From Tenodera sinensis (taxonomy: Eukaryota > Arthropoda > Insecta > Mantodea > Mantidae), in NCBI GenBank assembly GCA_030765045.1, contig CM060972.1, forward strand, positions 55,504,971-55,568,970: 64,000 nucleotides of DNA, written 5' to 3'. Positions 11,001 through 21,530 of the stretch are shown here, piece by piece (the first letter of the stretch is position 1; every line of letters begins with the position of its first letter). A program made the position numbers and the translations under genes. Under the pieces are notes generated by a model. It had not been told where the DNA came from, searched no databases, and saw only the letters and a program-made list of their open reading frames with translations.

Positions 11001-11220
11001 ATATGCATTTTCAACCTGCAAGCTTAGGAAATTCTTTAAATATGATTACTTGTTAAATCCAGATTGATACCAGGTTGGCAATTAATCTCCGTTGGCTCAA
11101 AATCAATTATCTTGAACACGTCAGATTGGTAATTGATTTTTAAAATGTTACAAATTTTGTGTTTATTAGTAAATAAAGGCTTTGCGAGAAAAAAAAACGA
11201 GTAATGCGTGACAGTTAAAA

Positions 11221-12069
11221 AATCTGATGTGTTGCACTCACATGACTTTCTCTACTCTTGTACTAACCATTCCAACAAACTCTTATTCCTATATCTCCAT
11301 GTTAGTTAAGATAAACATTCGTACAAATTATCTTACTGCGTATGTCCTTGGAGGTGCAAGGGAGATATTACAATACAGAAGGCTTTGTGCGACAGTCAAA
11401 TCTTTTTGACCTTTGAGATTCCGTTCTCTTTGCACGATTAACATATAAAAAAATGAACAACGTTGTTGCATTTCGCTAAAGTTCTAAGTTTTCCGAAACT
11501 CACACACATAACAAGGAATATCTCCGAAATGGTTCACCCTACAAGAAAATTTATTGAGACATAAATTGTGTCTTTTAGCAAGATCTACATTTTTTGTAGG
11601 TATAATTTGGTCTATCGCTAACGGTTTACCAGTTATGCAAAACTCGTCCAGAGTAAATACGACTACAGGGGCTATAGCCAGAAAATTCAAGATATACATT
11701 TTATTTGTCATCAAAATAGCTCAAACATATGACATTTTAATCAAAATCGTTAGAGCCATTTTCAAGAAAATCAAAATTTTCCATGTAAAGGGTAGTGTAG
11801 GGTGGGGCTATTTTCTTCAAAATCTTCGTGTCGCATCCTTGAAAGACATTAAACTTAAATACCAACTTTGGTTTTTAACTGACTTTTCGTTTTTGAGTTA
11901 TGCTGTCCACAGACTGACACACTGACAAGACACAGACACACACGGACCTTTTTCTAAAAATGCTTTTTTTTTATTCAGGGGGCCTCAAAACATGTAATTC
12001 CGGTGAAATCTCGACATCGAATTTTTGGGTGGAATACAATACTTCCCCTACTTACCAATACAGAAAGTA
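11221..12069 (+). mobile_element. element A, near-complete copy
   Basis: Same structure as the preceding copy, including CGAAATGGTTCACCCTACA, TCTTCGTGTCGCATCCTTG and TTTTTGGGTGGAATACAATAC. It ends with the variant CAATACAGAAAGT. ORFs inside it (60-123 codons) arise by chance and are not conserved between copies. Confidence 0.85.
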
Positions 12070-12645
12070 AAAATTGCAGCTTTCAATTATCTGTATTTAT
12101 CATCAAACATATAGAAACTTCTAGTTGAAGCAGTAAAACATTTTTTACTTTAGTTATTAAACAAATCTGATGCGATGCACTCTTATTTTTCTCTCTATTG
12201 ATGTACAAGCTATTCTTAACCCTTTCGCTGCCAAGCTAAATGCTATACTACTGCTTAAACTGCCAGCCCTAAATATGGAAAAATATAAGGTTTTACACAA
12301 AGCTTTCCACTCGCCTCAATTTTGAATCTGTTGAGTTGAGATGTTTTTCAGTCACTTCTGAAATGTTGTTTTACTTTATACACACTTTTGAGAACATTAC
12401 TGTAGCACACATATTTAAATTTTTTTTTTTTTTTTGAATTGTTAAATTTTCATTTTTACGTTTTAATTTTCCACTTTCAGTTATTTTTGACACCATAATT
12501 ATTATCACATACCTATTTTGCTTTTGCTTCTCAATCATATTGTTTATAAAATTGCAAATTTTGAAACTTCTATGTTTAAAATTGTTGAAATGAGCAGGGT
12601 TAATTATATGAACTGCAATTCACAGTTTTTTCTTGGCGAACACCA

Positions 12646-12888
12646 TTATACACTTACGTTCCAAAAAGCTTCATGTTCATGGTTACTTGCATTTTGCCAG
12701 TTGGTATCCAGATCATCTTCATCCTGATCTGTGGCATTTCCTGCACGAGACTGCGCAGAACACACATGATTGTTTATTTCGTTTATGTCACTGTCATCAC
12801 TAAGAGAAATATCACTACAGCTGTCACTTTCCAGCAATGTTGCCGCAATTTCATCTTCCGTCAAAGACTTTTTAATCCAGTATGCCAT
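12646..12888 (-). pseudogene. piggyBac transposase N-terminal fragment (80 aa)
   Basis: The translation has the family's typical N-terminal pattern: LTEDEIAATLLESDS, then an acidic Ser/Asp-rich stretch (SDISLSDDSDIN and DQDEDDLDTNW). In intact piggyBac proteins of about 550-600 aa this precedes the DDE/D domain. Here the frame stops after 80 codons and no catalytic residues follow. The ATG lies about 17 nt from the inserted LINE end. Confidence 0.65.
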
Positions 12889-12904
12889 TCTTTAATGGTC
12901 ATTT

Positions 12905-13613
12905 AGCAAAAGCCACGACGACGACGACGCTATCTGGCAGGCTGAGATCAGCCCGAGGTGTGTCATGCGTGTACCTGCCCTTGTAGGGCTTAACCACTTT
13001 ATGACGGGATGTAGGGTTTTGCAGGGTGGCGGGTGAAGTTTGAGGTAGTAGGTTGTAAGGAGGCAGCAAGATTTTGCTCCTCAGCGGCTGCTTAATCAGT
13101 GTGCAACTTCCGTTGGGCACTGCTGGTGTAAAGGTCCAAATATGGACGTTCATTTAATTTTGAAATTAGAATTCAAGCTTATCTTGGAGGACTGTGATGT
13201 ATTCAGCTTTCGCTGTTGAAGGGATGTCTCCTTCGTTACCGGGGATGCCCGCAAGCCATGCGGGGAACCCGGTGTCCCACACGCGTGCGTTCAGTGGGGT
13301 TATAGTCCCCAAGAGACCTAATCAGGGCACTCCTATGTTGAGGAATTTGGTCGTATAATTTGGTTGCCCGGCGCCTAATTTCGTCCTCCACATACGGAAG
13401 AGACGAGGCTTCGTGCAGTAGTCTCGAAGGGAATCCGCGGCATACAGAATAGATTATCCGAAGTCCTCTATTCTGTATACGCTGCAGACGCAGGAGATGG
13501 GAATCTGCGGCCATGCCCCAGATTTCGCAGGCGTATAGGAGGAGTGGGATTATGAGTGCCCACACACAGCTTACATATCGTAGATTAGATAGAGGTAGAC
13601 ACATACGCCATCG
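12905..13613 (-). mobile_element. 5'-truncated Jockey-type LINE inside the piggyBac element
   Basis: GC-richer than its surroundings. The minus-strand ORF at 13236-13604 reads through the C-terminal end of a Jockey/CR1-group reverse transcriptase (IIPLLLYACEIWG, HLLRLQRIQNRGLRII, LPYVEDEIRRRATKLYDQI), followed by a 3' UTR ending in a GTC-repeat tail at 12905-12935. The catalytic palm domain is missing. Target duplications were not clear. Confidence 0.8.
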
Positions 13614-14550
13614 GTTGCATAATTTTTAAATTATTTGAACGCGAAAAACCAACCTCGGCGGATCGGATTGGATCGGATCATGGCATTATTCAAAGGCAAT
13701 TGGCATGGATTTCATCGGATCTTGGCAGCCAAAGAGTTAAAAAGGCTTAATGCTCTAACTACTTCGTAATTTAGTTCACATTTGCAAAAATTATCTTATT
13801 GCTAATTTTCTTGTAGGTGAAGGGAATATGAGAATACAGTAAACTAAACCGTGGTCAAATCTTTCAAGGCTGCTGGCTATGTGACGGCTTTGAAATTCCG
13901 TTCTCTTTGCAAGCCCAAGAGATAAAAAATTTAAATGAATTCCCATATGAGACAATAATACGTTTTGGAAAATTCAGACAAACAACAGAGAATATTTAAA
14001 AATTGGTTCACTTCACAAAAAATGTATTGTATATAAATTGCGTACTTAACTTAATCTGCATTGTTTTTCTATCTCTTACTATTTACAGGTAACACAAAGT
14101 CGTGCAAAATTACCTTTGATGGCATTCTCAGAACATTCAAGCTAAAGATTTCATTTTCCATAAAAATATCTAAAGCATATATTTTAATCAACTTCGTTAG
14201 AGGCATTTGATAAAATCAGAGTTTTCTAAAAACGTAACGATAAAGAGTAACTGAGGTAGAGGGGTTTACTTGAAAATGTTCGTGTCGCATTCTTGGAAGA
14301 TGCTGAACTTAATTTAAGTTTGGTGTTTAAGAGACTCCGTTTTTGAGTTATGCTGTTCACACGCACGCACGGGCATCTCTGTAAAACGCTTTTCTTTTCT
14401 TCTAGAATCACGAAGTCCCCAATCTTGTATTTCCGTTGAAATGTGGATGTCAAATTTTTGCGTAGAATGCAATACTGCCCCTAGTATATAGGACAGAAGG
14501 CAAAAACATGTTCTTTATAAGTTTATCACTCCAAGCTTAGTCCCACAGCG

Positions 14551-14763
14551 ATGGAAAAATCAGTTCATCTTCCCTGCAGCTTCCATCACACAAGTGTAAC
14601 GATAATTTTGTTATTTTTGTCGTTCAGCTTCATTTATGGGAACACAGTCTACGCAATGAATATCAACTACAGTGCTTGGATAAGACCTCCACATCACTCA
14701 TTGTGCTCCTGTTTACATATCTTCAGGAACACATACGCAACGATAAAGGCGCGAAGAATGTAG
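14551..14763 (+). other. 70-codon ORF with signal-peptide-like start (weak)
   Basis: The predicted peptide has a hydrophobic stretch after about residue 15 (VTIILLFLSFSFIYG), followed by a plausible small-residue site. It is isolated between two element A copies, with no splice sites or homology that I can recognise. It is more likely chance than a gene; it is recorded because this gap holds nothing else. Confidence 0.15.
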
Positions 14764-15039
14764 AATAACTATGGAAATGTTTAAATAATTATAACCTGCA
14801 ATTTACCATATCTTCACCATAGTTAACTGCCGCTGGGAAAGACGTGAATATTTTAAGAACTTAAAACATTCATTTTTACAAACATAGCACCATTTTGCTA
14901 CTAGAAAAATTACCAAAAGGTGTTAAAATATACACTGATGATAATTTAGCAACATGGGCGAAATGGGATATCATAGCGAAACCAGAAAAAATTGGTGCGG
15001 TTTTTATGCGGTACTTCCGCCAAAAGTTTTTAAAAACCA

Positions 15040-15189
15040 TTTTCACTTTCACTACTGCGTGTAGTAAAGTATTATATTCCACCCAAAAATTCAATGTCGA
15101 GATTTCAGCGGAACTATGTTTTGAATCCAAATCAAAGCATTTTTAGAAAAAGGTACGCGCATGTGCGCGCATGTGTGTGTGGTGTGTGT

Positions 15190-15257
<68 letters not shown>

Positions 15258-15985
15258 AGTCTGTGGACAAAATAACTCCAAAACGAAACGTCGGTTAAAA
15301 GTCAAAGTTGGTATTTAAGGTTAATGTCTTTGAAAAATGCGACACAAAGTTTTTGAAGAAAATTCCTCTACCCTCAATTGCCCTTTACATGGAAAAGTTT
15401 TTAAAAATGTTAATTTTCTTGAAAATGGTTTTAATAACTTTGATTAAAATGCCATATATTTGAGATATTTTTATGGGAAATGAAATGTATATCCTTAATT
15501 CTCTGGCTATAGCCCTGGAGACCTATTTGTTCTGGATGATGTCTGCATAACTGGTAAACCGCAAGAGATAGACCAAATATCACTGTACAAAAACGTAGAT
15601 ATTGCTAAAACATAATTTATGTCTGAATAATTTTTTTTGGAGAATGAACCATTTCGGAGATATTCCTTGTTATTTGTGTAAATTTTGGAGAAGACATTCC
15701 TCTCAAATGGAACAGTGTTATTAATTTGTTATATGTTAATCATGCAAAGTGAGTGGAATTTAAGTTTTAAAAGATTTGATTATCGCTCAAAGTCTACTGT
15801 ATTTCCATATTCTCACTGTACCTACAAGAAGATAAACAATAAGTTAATTTCTGCAAATGTTTATCTCAACTAACAAGAAGATGATATAGGAATAATAATT
15901 TGTAAGAATAATTTGTAAGAATTCTCTACAAGAGTAGAGAAAGTCATGTGAGTGCAACACATCAAATTTTTAATCATTCCAATTA
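15040..15985 (-). mobile_element. element A copy with long (TG)n tract
   Basis: Minus orientation. It begins near CACTTTCACTACTGCG (worn right end) and ends with AGAGTAGAGAAAGTCATGTGAGTGCAACACATC, the full left-end consensus. A TG tract fills about 15175-15256. Confidence 0.85.
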
Positions 15986-16103
15986 TACCCCGCCTTTAAT
16001 TTCAATTGTCACATCATAGACATTTGCTTTAGAATATATGGCTTACACGGAATGGATGGTGTTAACTTGTATAGTGTTTTTTTACATTAGATCTCACACA
16101 GGC

Positions 16104-16106
16104 ACA

Positions 16107-16154
<48 letters not shown>
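16104..16154 (+). repeat. (AC)n microsatellite
   Basis: Pure CA tract, not obviously inside an element A copy. It creates spurious His/Thr and Cys/Val ORFs. Confidence 0.95.
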
Positions 16155-16156
<2 letters not shown>

Positions 16157-16437
16157 TAGAGTTGTACTGAAAAGCATACGCCCAGAGACAAATGCCCAGG
16201 AGGCGGTTCACAGATGCACCGCTTGCCAACTGACAGAATAAAAACAAACAAGTTTGGAGAATGAAAGAAAAAAGACATAAAATGAACATAAACAGTAAAA
16301 CAGGTATAAAAAAATTTGCTAAAACAAAACTTCGCGTTGAGCTAGCACGGTTTCATGGATTCACCTCACTTCCTGCATGTATGGATCCTGTAGCTTCACC
16401 GCTAAACTTTTGTATATTGCGTAATCTTGTTCTTCAT

Positions 16438-16736
16438 CTGACTACCCTCCCCGTATTGAGGACTTACAAGCCTGTGCCTAGGTTCAGATGCCTGTAGGGG
16501 AGCAGACAAACCTATGGACCTGAAAGAGTTAAGACCGGGAAGGTTTGATCAGCCCAGCAGCAGGCATGAGAGTGAGGAAGATATGAAATGCTGGTGAATT
16601 GGATGTATTGATGGAGCAGTTGGTGGAATGAGTTGCGGCGGAGAAAACCCACCCAGACGCCGCTTCGTCCACCAAGAATACCACATACGGGTTCCTGGGA
16701 TCGAACCCAGATGACAGGCGAACGGTCGGTCACGGC
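16438..16736 (-). mobile_element. SINE family S1, head-damaged copy
   Basis: Shares the tail TGACTACCCTCCCCGTAT, the body GACGCCGCTTCGTCCACC, and a B box read on the minus strand as GGGTTCGATCCC. The A-box end is disrupted. Confidence 0.75.
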
Positions 16737-17954
16737 TCATTTTCTATGAGCCTAAATATATTGGTGGTAACCTTGCCGTAAAAGTATCTTTCTTTAACCT
16801 TATGAGATACTTGCGACACATTATACTAGCTAACAACATTAGGGACAGTCTTATAGGCTCGTTATACAGCTTCGTAGTGATCTTACGTGTCCCTTTCAGA
16901 CTGCTGAAAGATCATTGCTAATTATCATTATTGTATCTGAGGAAAATCGTTCTAAGCTCTACAGTATACAAAGAAAAGTTAAGACACGCATGTAAACGTT
17001 TAATTAAACAGTACAAATTGGCAGGCTAAACTGATCGCCAACTGCAACTTCCCTGAATTCACATCCCCCCGACTGTGTTGGCCACGATGATAGACTAAAT
17101 TTAAGATCCTATGTCAAGTGACGGTTCTTCCATCCTGCATTGGACGGGTTAGAGTTATACATAATTGTGGTGATATGTGACACTAGTCAAAATAGAAAGC
17201 GCTAAGCTATTGCGCTGTGAATTGGGCCACATTATCTTAAAACCAGTTACTGCGGTGCAGCGAAAGACGAGTATATTTTTACTAACTCTTTGGTAGCCAA
17301 CAGGCAGTACCTTTGGAGACCGCCGAAGGTCAACAAAATTTCTAAAAGAGGTCAACGACATTGAGAGCATAACTATTACTCTTAGCATAAAGGGCAAAGA
17401 AAAAAGGGTCAATAAAATCTACAAAGCAATTCTCCAGGTGCTAAGAACCACTTCCGAAGCCAGGTCACCGCAAGCCGTGCCTTAAGAAGCCTTTGCCAAA
17501 GCACAAACCTAACACGACTTGACACTTTATTATCTCCTTATCCATGCTACGCTATTAGATACCCTGCTGGCGGATCTTACCTTTGCGGTCCCCAGATGAT
17601 CACCAAAATTTGAAAATCATAGTATTTAAACAGTATAGAAAGAAGTGTATGTGGCACAGCAATCTTAAATTTACCAGATCAATTAAGCACAAATGATTAC
17701 AACTCCGTAATGTATACACTACTGCGAGACAGCCATGCCATCTTCTAATAATTATCGGTACCAAAGTCAAATCACAGCGCTGATGCTTGACAATTCTGGT
17801 AAACATTTCCGAAAATACATCGCAAACGTTAGCCTCTGGATCCGCATTCAGGATATAACACATAACGTATTGAACGTGTTTTGTACTTCGCGTCGAAGTA
17901 AAACCAGTGAAGCAGTTATAGTAGTGCTGAGTGATTGTATTATCAAAGTCAGCT
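16737..17954. other. no recognisable feature
   Basis: Includes a 133-codon minus-strand ORF (17600-18001) with no domain signature and a biased, Cys/His-rich chance composition. It overlaps the LTR fragment at its 5' end, so I treat it as spurious. Confidence 0.4.
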
Positions 17955-18132
17955 GTTTGTGAGACAGAGAAGGTGAACAAAGACAGAAAGGAGTGTGTCA
18001 AGGTTTCGAAAAGACAATAGCTGTGAGTTGTAACATCACCAAGGACTGTAGTCTGTGTTAACTTCAGTTAACGTCAGTTAGAGAAAAATAAAGTAACAAA
18101 AATGTCTGGACTGAGCTTGCCATTTTGTCACA
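17955..18132 (+). mobile_element. LTR fragment, family L1
   Basis: Aligns with the last ~200 bp of the solo LTR at 54805-55472: GAGACAGAG...GAAGACA, GTAGTCTGTGTTAAC, AATAAAGTAAC, and the terminal TTTTGTCACA. The U3 part was not identified upstream. Confidence 0.6.
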
Positions 18133-18734
18133 ACTTTTTCCGTATTATTCCTTTGACTTTCTCTGATTGTATTCATCTACTCCTGATTTATGACACGGAT
18201 GTAATGGAAGCGGTGGAGTTTTGTTAGCAACTTCAGTGCTTTATGTGTCTCCTTATAAAATTTTCTATTTATGTCCACTCATATTCTCACGTCCTGGTCA
18301 TTAGACCCGGTTTGAGCGGTTTCTAGAGGTGTCTTTTATTCATGCTGGTTCAAATGGCTTTTCATTACTCAGGTCTGTGCCTTTAATACATTTGGACAAA
18401 TCATGCAATTCAAAACAGTCATTTGATGTTAGTGCCCATGGAGGTCAAGTGGCGTCATATGTCAATGCGCTTGTTTTCTTTGATACTTTCTGTCAGTTAA
18501 AAGGCGAGAAATTCATAACTTTGTCCGAAAATCACAAATATGTAGCAAGATCATTTTTGGTATACTCTGAAACTCTTGCTGAAAGTTCGAAATTCCGTCC
18601 AATTGTGAACGTGATGGTCTCCCCCTCGAGAAAGCAATGTGTGACGGTTGGTGCTTACACACAACATTATGTGCAGTAGAGTACCTAATTCTTGCTATCC
18701 TAAATGACCAAATTAAGAACAACGGAAGTCGATA
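18133..18734. other. no recognisable feature
   Basis: Contains a 116-codon + strand ORF (18329-18679) without recognisable motifs, repeats or splice context. It cannot be called a gene from sequence alone. Confidence 0.35.
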
Positions 18735-19560
18735 AAGCACGGTTTATTCGCTGTACAAGCTGCAAAAGTTCGATACAGAGATTTCACAGAAGATACAAAA
18801 TTTCAGAGTACTAAATCCCAGAACCACTTTTAGAAAAATGTGTGTGTGCGTGTGTGCGTGCGTGTGTCTACGGGCACGACTTTGTGATAAGCATAGCTCA
18901 AAACGAAGGATCGGGAAATACCAAAATTTACGTCTTCCAAGGAGTTGACACGAAGATTAAGAAAACAATACCTCCATCCCAAACTACCTTTTACATGGAA
19001 ACTTTTTTGAAAATTCTGGTTCCCTCAAAAATGAATAACGATTTTGATTAAAATGCTATATATTCAAAACGTTATCATGACAAATGAAATGTATGTGTTC
19101 AACTTTCTGGGAATATCAGGTCGTCTTCATTTTGAATAGGTTTTACATAACTGAGAAGTTGTAACAGAATTACAAAATCTTACTACACAGAAAACGTCAA
19201 TCTCATTAAGGTATATAGTTTAGGTCAAATGTATTTATGAGAATAACCGTTTTCAAGCTATTCCTAGTGATTGGTTTCAATTTTCATATACTTCACTTTA
19301 TCAAACAGAAAGTTGTTTTATATCCTGGCCATGCAAAGAGAATGGAATCAAAACAATCACTTACTGACCAGCCCTTAAAGCACTAGATTATCGCTTAAGC
19401 TCCCTGTACTCTCCTATTCGCATTGTACCAATAAGACAATATATAATAAAACCCTTTTACGAAGGTTTAGCTTGATTATCAACGAAATAAAAGAATAAGC
19501 GTTTGTAAGAATAGTTTGTAGAAGAGTGAGTAGAGAAAGTGTGTGAGTGGACACATCATT
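18735..19560 (-). mobile_element. element A, diverged copy
   Basis: Shares TTCGATACAGAGATTTCAC, a TG/CG run at 18838-18865, the CCTTTTACATGGAAAC block and the left end GAGTAGAGAAAGTGTGTGAGTG. Confidence 0.75.
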
Positions 19561-19604
19561 GTTCTCGTATTTAACGTCCTTTAACCCGACTGATCATACA
19601 GAAT

Positions 19605-19805
19605 GATGATTGGATCAAATGTGTGAAATGATGTTCCAATGAATCAGGGGCCATGGAACTTTGAATTAGTCGACATTCGACTTTTCCCGGTAAAGGAAAA
19701 CCTTGGATCAAACTTCACTCAAGTAAATGTTTCTAATGGGGACTCAAACTTACACGTCTTGAATGTTAGCTACCCCTACTCCATGGAGATGGGCTTATCA
19801 ATGTT
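19605..19805 (-). mobile_element. SINE family S2, diverged copy
   Basis: Aligns with 919-1122 and 2640-2810 through GTGTGAAATGATGTTCCAATGA, GGAAAACCTTGGA and CTACCCCTACTCCATGGAG. The B box is eroded. Confidence 0.55.
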
Positions 19806-19964
19806 TTGTGTAACAGACAGTTGAACGTAAGACATCTGATTTTACGCATACAAGTTTTCGAAAGACGAGGCAATTTTTATAGGTCATCCCTTTACGTGCT
19901 AATGTTTGCGTTGATACTTAAATATCATTAAATATACGTAGGTTTTAGGGGCGAGTGAGTGTAC

Positions 19965-20652
19965 GCCAATAACTAGATCACTAGGGGCCACGTAGTATTT
20001 ACCATTCTCACAAACTCTTAAGGAATATCTTCTTCGCGTTAGTTGAGATAAACATTTGTAGAAGTTATCTAATTATCGTTTTATTGCACGTGCAACGGGA
20101 ATATGGGAATATAGTAGAATTTGAGCGATAGTCAAATCTTTTAAAGCTTTCAAATTCCGTTCTCTTTGCACGTCTAATGCATATAAACATAAATACCGAA
20201 TAGTGCTCCAAAAATTATACAAATAACAAGGAATATCTCAGAAATGGTTTCGCTCTACAAAACATTTATTTGGACATAACTTGTGTATTTTAGCAAGACT
20301 ACATTTTTTGTGTAGTAAGATTTTGTCTATCTATTACAGTTTACGAGTTACTCAAAAGCCATCCAGGGTAAACGGGACTACACGGGCCAGGAAATTCAGG
20401 ATATAGATTTAATTTGTCATCAAAATATCTCAAACTCATGGCATTTTAGTTAAAATCGTTAGAGCTATTTTCGAGAAAATAAAAATTTTCCATGTGTCGC
20501 ATCCCTGAAAGACATTAAACTTAAACACCAATTTTGGTTTTTAGCCGACTTTTCGTTTTGGAGTTATGCTATGCACAGACTGACAGACAGACTGACACGT
20601 AGACACAAGCAGACACACACACACGCGCGCGCACGCACACGCACGCACGAAC
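19965..20652 (+). mobile_element. element A copy, 3'-truncated
   Basis: Runs from the left part (CATTCTCACAAACTCTT) through the CA/GC-rich run at 20613-20648, then stops abruptly where mariner-like end sequence begins. The right end is missing. Confidence 0.75.
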
Positions 20653-21279
20653 CTATGAGGGCAATTCGTGAAGTAAGATCTAAGTTTTGTACACATCAAG
20701 ACATCGTAAATAGTTACATAACGATTGTTTTATTTAATTCCATATTTCCTTTCTAGATAGCGTTCGACAAGCTTTTATATGCCAAATTTGTAGAAGCCTG
20801 CAGTCTGTGAGGATAACCAGTCATTGGATAGCCTGTGGAGAACCACTAGTGGGGATTGTCAATCGCCGATCATCTTCATGGATCCACAATATTGAGCAAA
20901 TCTCCTGAGCTCATTGATGGCCGGCGTGATCCCGGTTCATTATGGATATTGTCATGTCCGGTCTTGAAATCTCTCACTTATTTGCGCACTTTGTCGTCAC
21001 TCATCGCATTGGGGCCGTATACTTCACTGATCTGCCGATGAATGTCCACTGCTGAAACCTTCCTTGCAGCCGAAAACCGAATCACAGACCTTACTGATTT
21101 CACAGTCGGCGGGCCCATCGAGTGTTTTAAAAGTTTTGAACCGACACTTGCTGCAACGCTACCAATGTAAATGGCGCCATTTTACGCCGAAGGCATGCCG
21201 GGAGTCGGTGCGCATACGTATTTCAATGTTTGGGGGAAATTTGATTAGCTACTGACCTTACTTTCCGAAGCACCCTGAA
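20653..21279 (-). mobile_element. mariner-like element remnant, internally deleted
   Basis: Minus-strand translation fragments resemble the N-terminal HTH of mariner transposases (AAR-V-A-V-IHRQISEVYGPNAMSDDKVRK, then GSRRPS). Both ends carry related sequence: at the right, GACCTTACTTTCCGAAGCACCCTG; at the left, GGGCAATTCGTGAAGTAAGATC, roughly its inverse. No DDD catalytic region remains. It lies immediately 5' of the paralogue 2 intron end. Confidence 0.6.
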
Positions 21280-21530
21280 ATGTTGTTGTTTTACTGGGAA
21301 TGGTTATGATCATCAAGTTTTACACCTTGTTTAATATTATTTTAACTGTGCAGAACGTTTCCAAGCAAATATACAATGTGGATATTTAATTTTTCTAGGA
21401 GCGTCATCGTTAGCGTCCTAGAGGTGGCATGAGATTCAAAGAAGGTACAGCATCCAACAGTTTAGCACGGACATAACACCCATCCTCCAAAAAAGCAAGA
21501 TTACATCCAAAGTAGACCTCAAGATCAAAC

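Larger units (their letters stand above)
12216..13740 (-). mobile_element. piggyBac-like element with TTAA ends, internally deleted
   Basis: Bounded by TTAA at 12216-12219 and 13737-13740. The inner ends are inverted repeats: CCCTTTCGCTGCCAAG at the left, and CTTGGCAGCCAAAGAG at the right. TTAA duplication plus CCC-initial ends is the piggyBac signature. A minus-strand ORF matches the start of a piggyBac transposase, but the DDD catalytic core is absent, so this copy is non-autonomous. A LINE fragment occupies 12905-13613. Confidence 0.85.
12165..14505 (+). mobile_element. element A, diverged copy interrupted by piggyBac-like DNA
   Basis: The left part (12165-12219) matches the family start, and the match resumes after 13740 (ATCTTATTGCTAATTTTCTTGTAGGTG) through to a worn right end near 14500. 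The 1.5 kb between is a separate insertion. Confidence 0.7.

Noticed and set aside
11554..11925. 123-codon ORF in element A
   Set aside because: The frame is broken in all other copies of the element, so there is no sign of coding.
17600..18001. 133-codon minus-strand ORF
   Set aside because: No motif, overlaps an LTR fragment, and its composition is expected by chance in this AT content.
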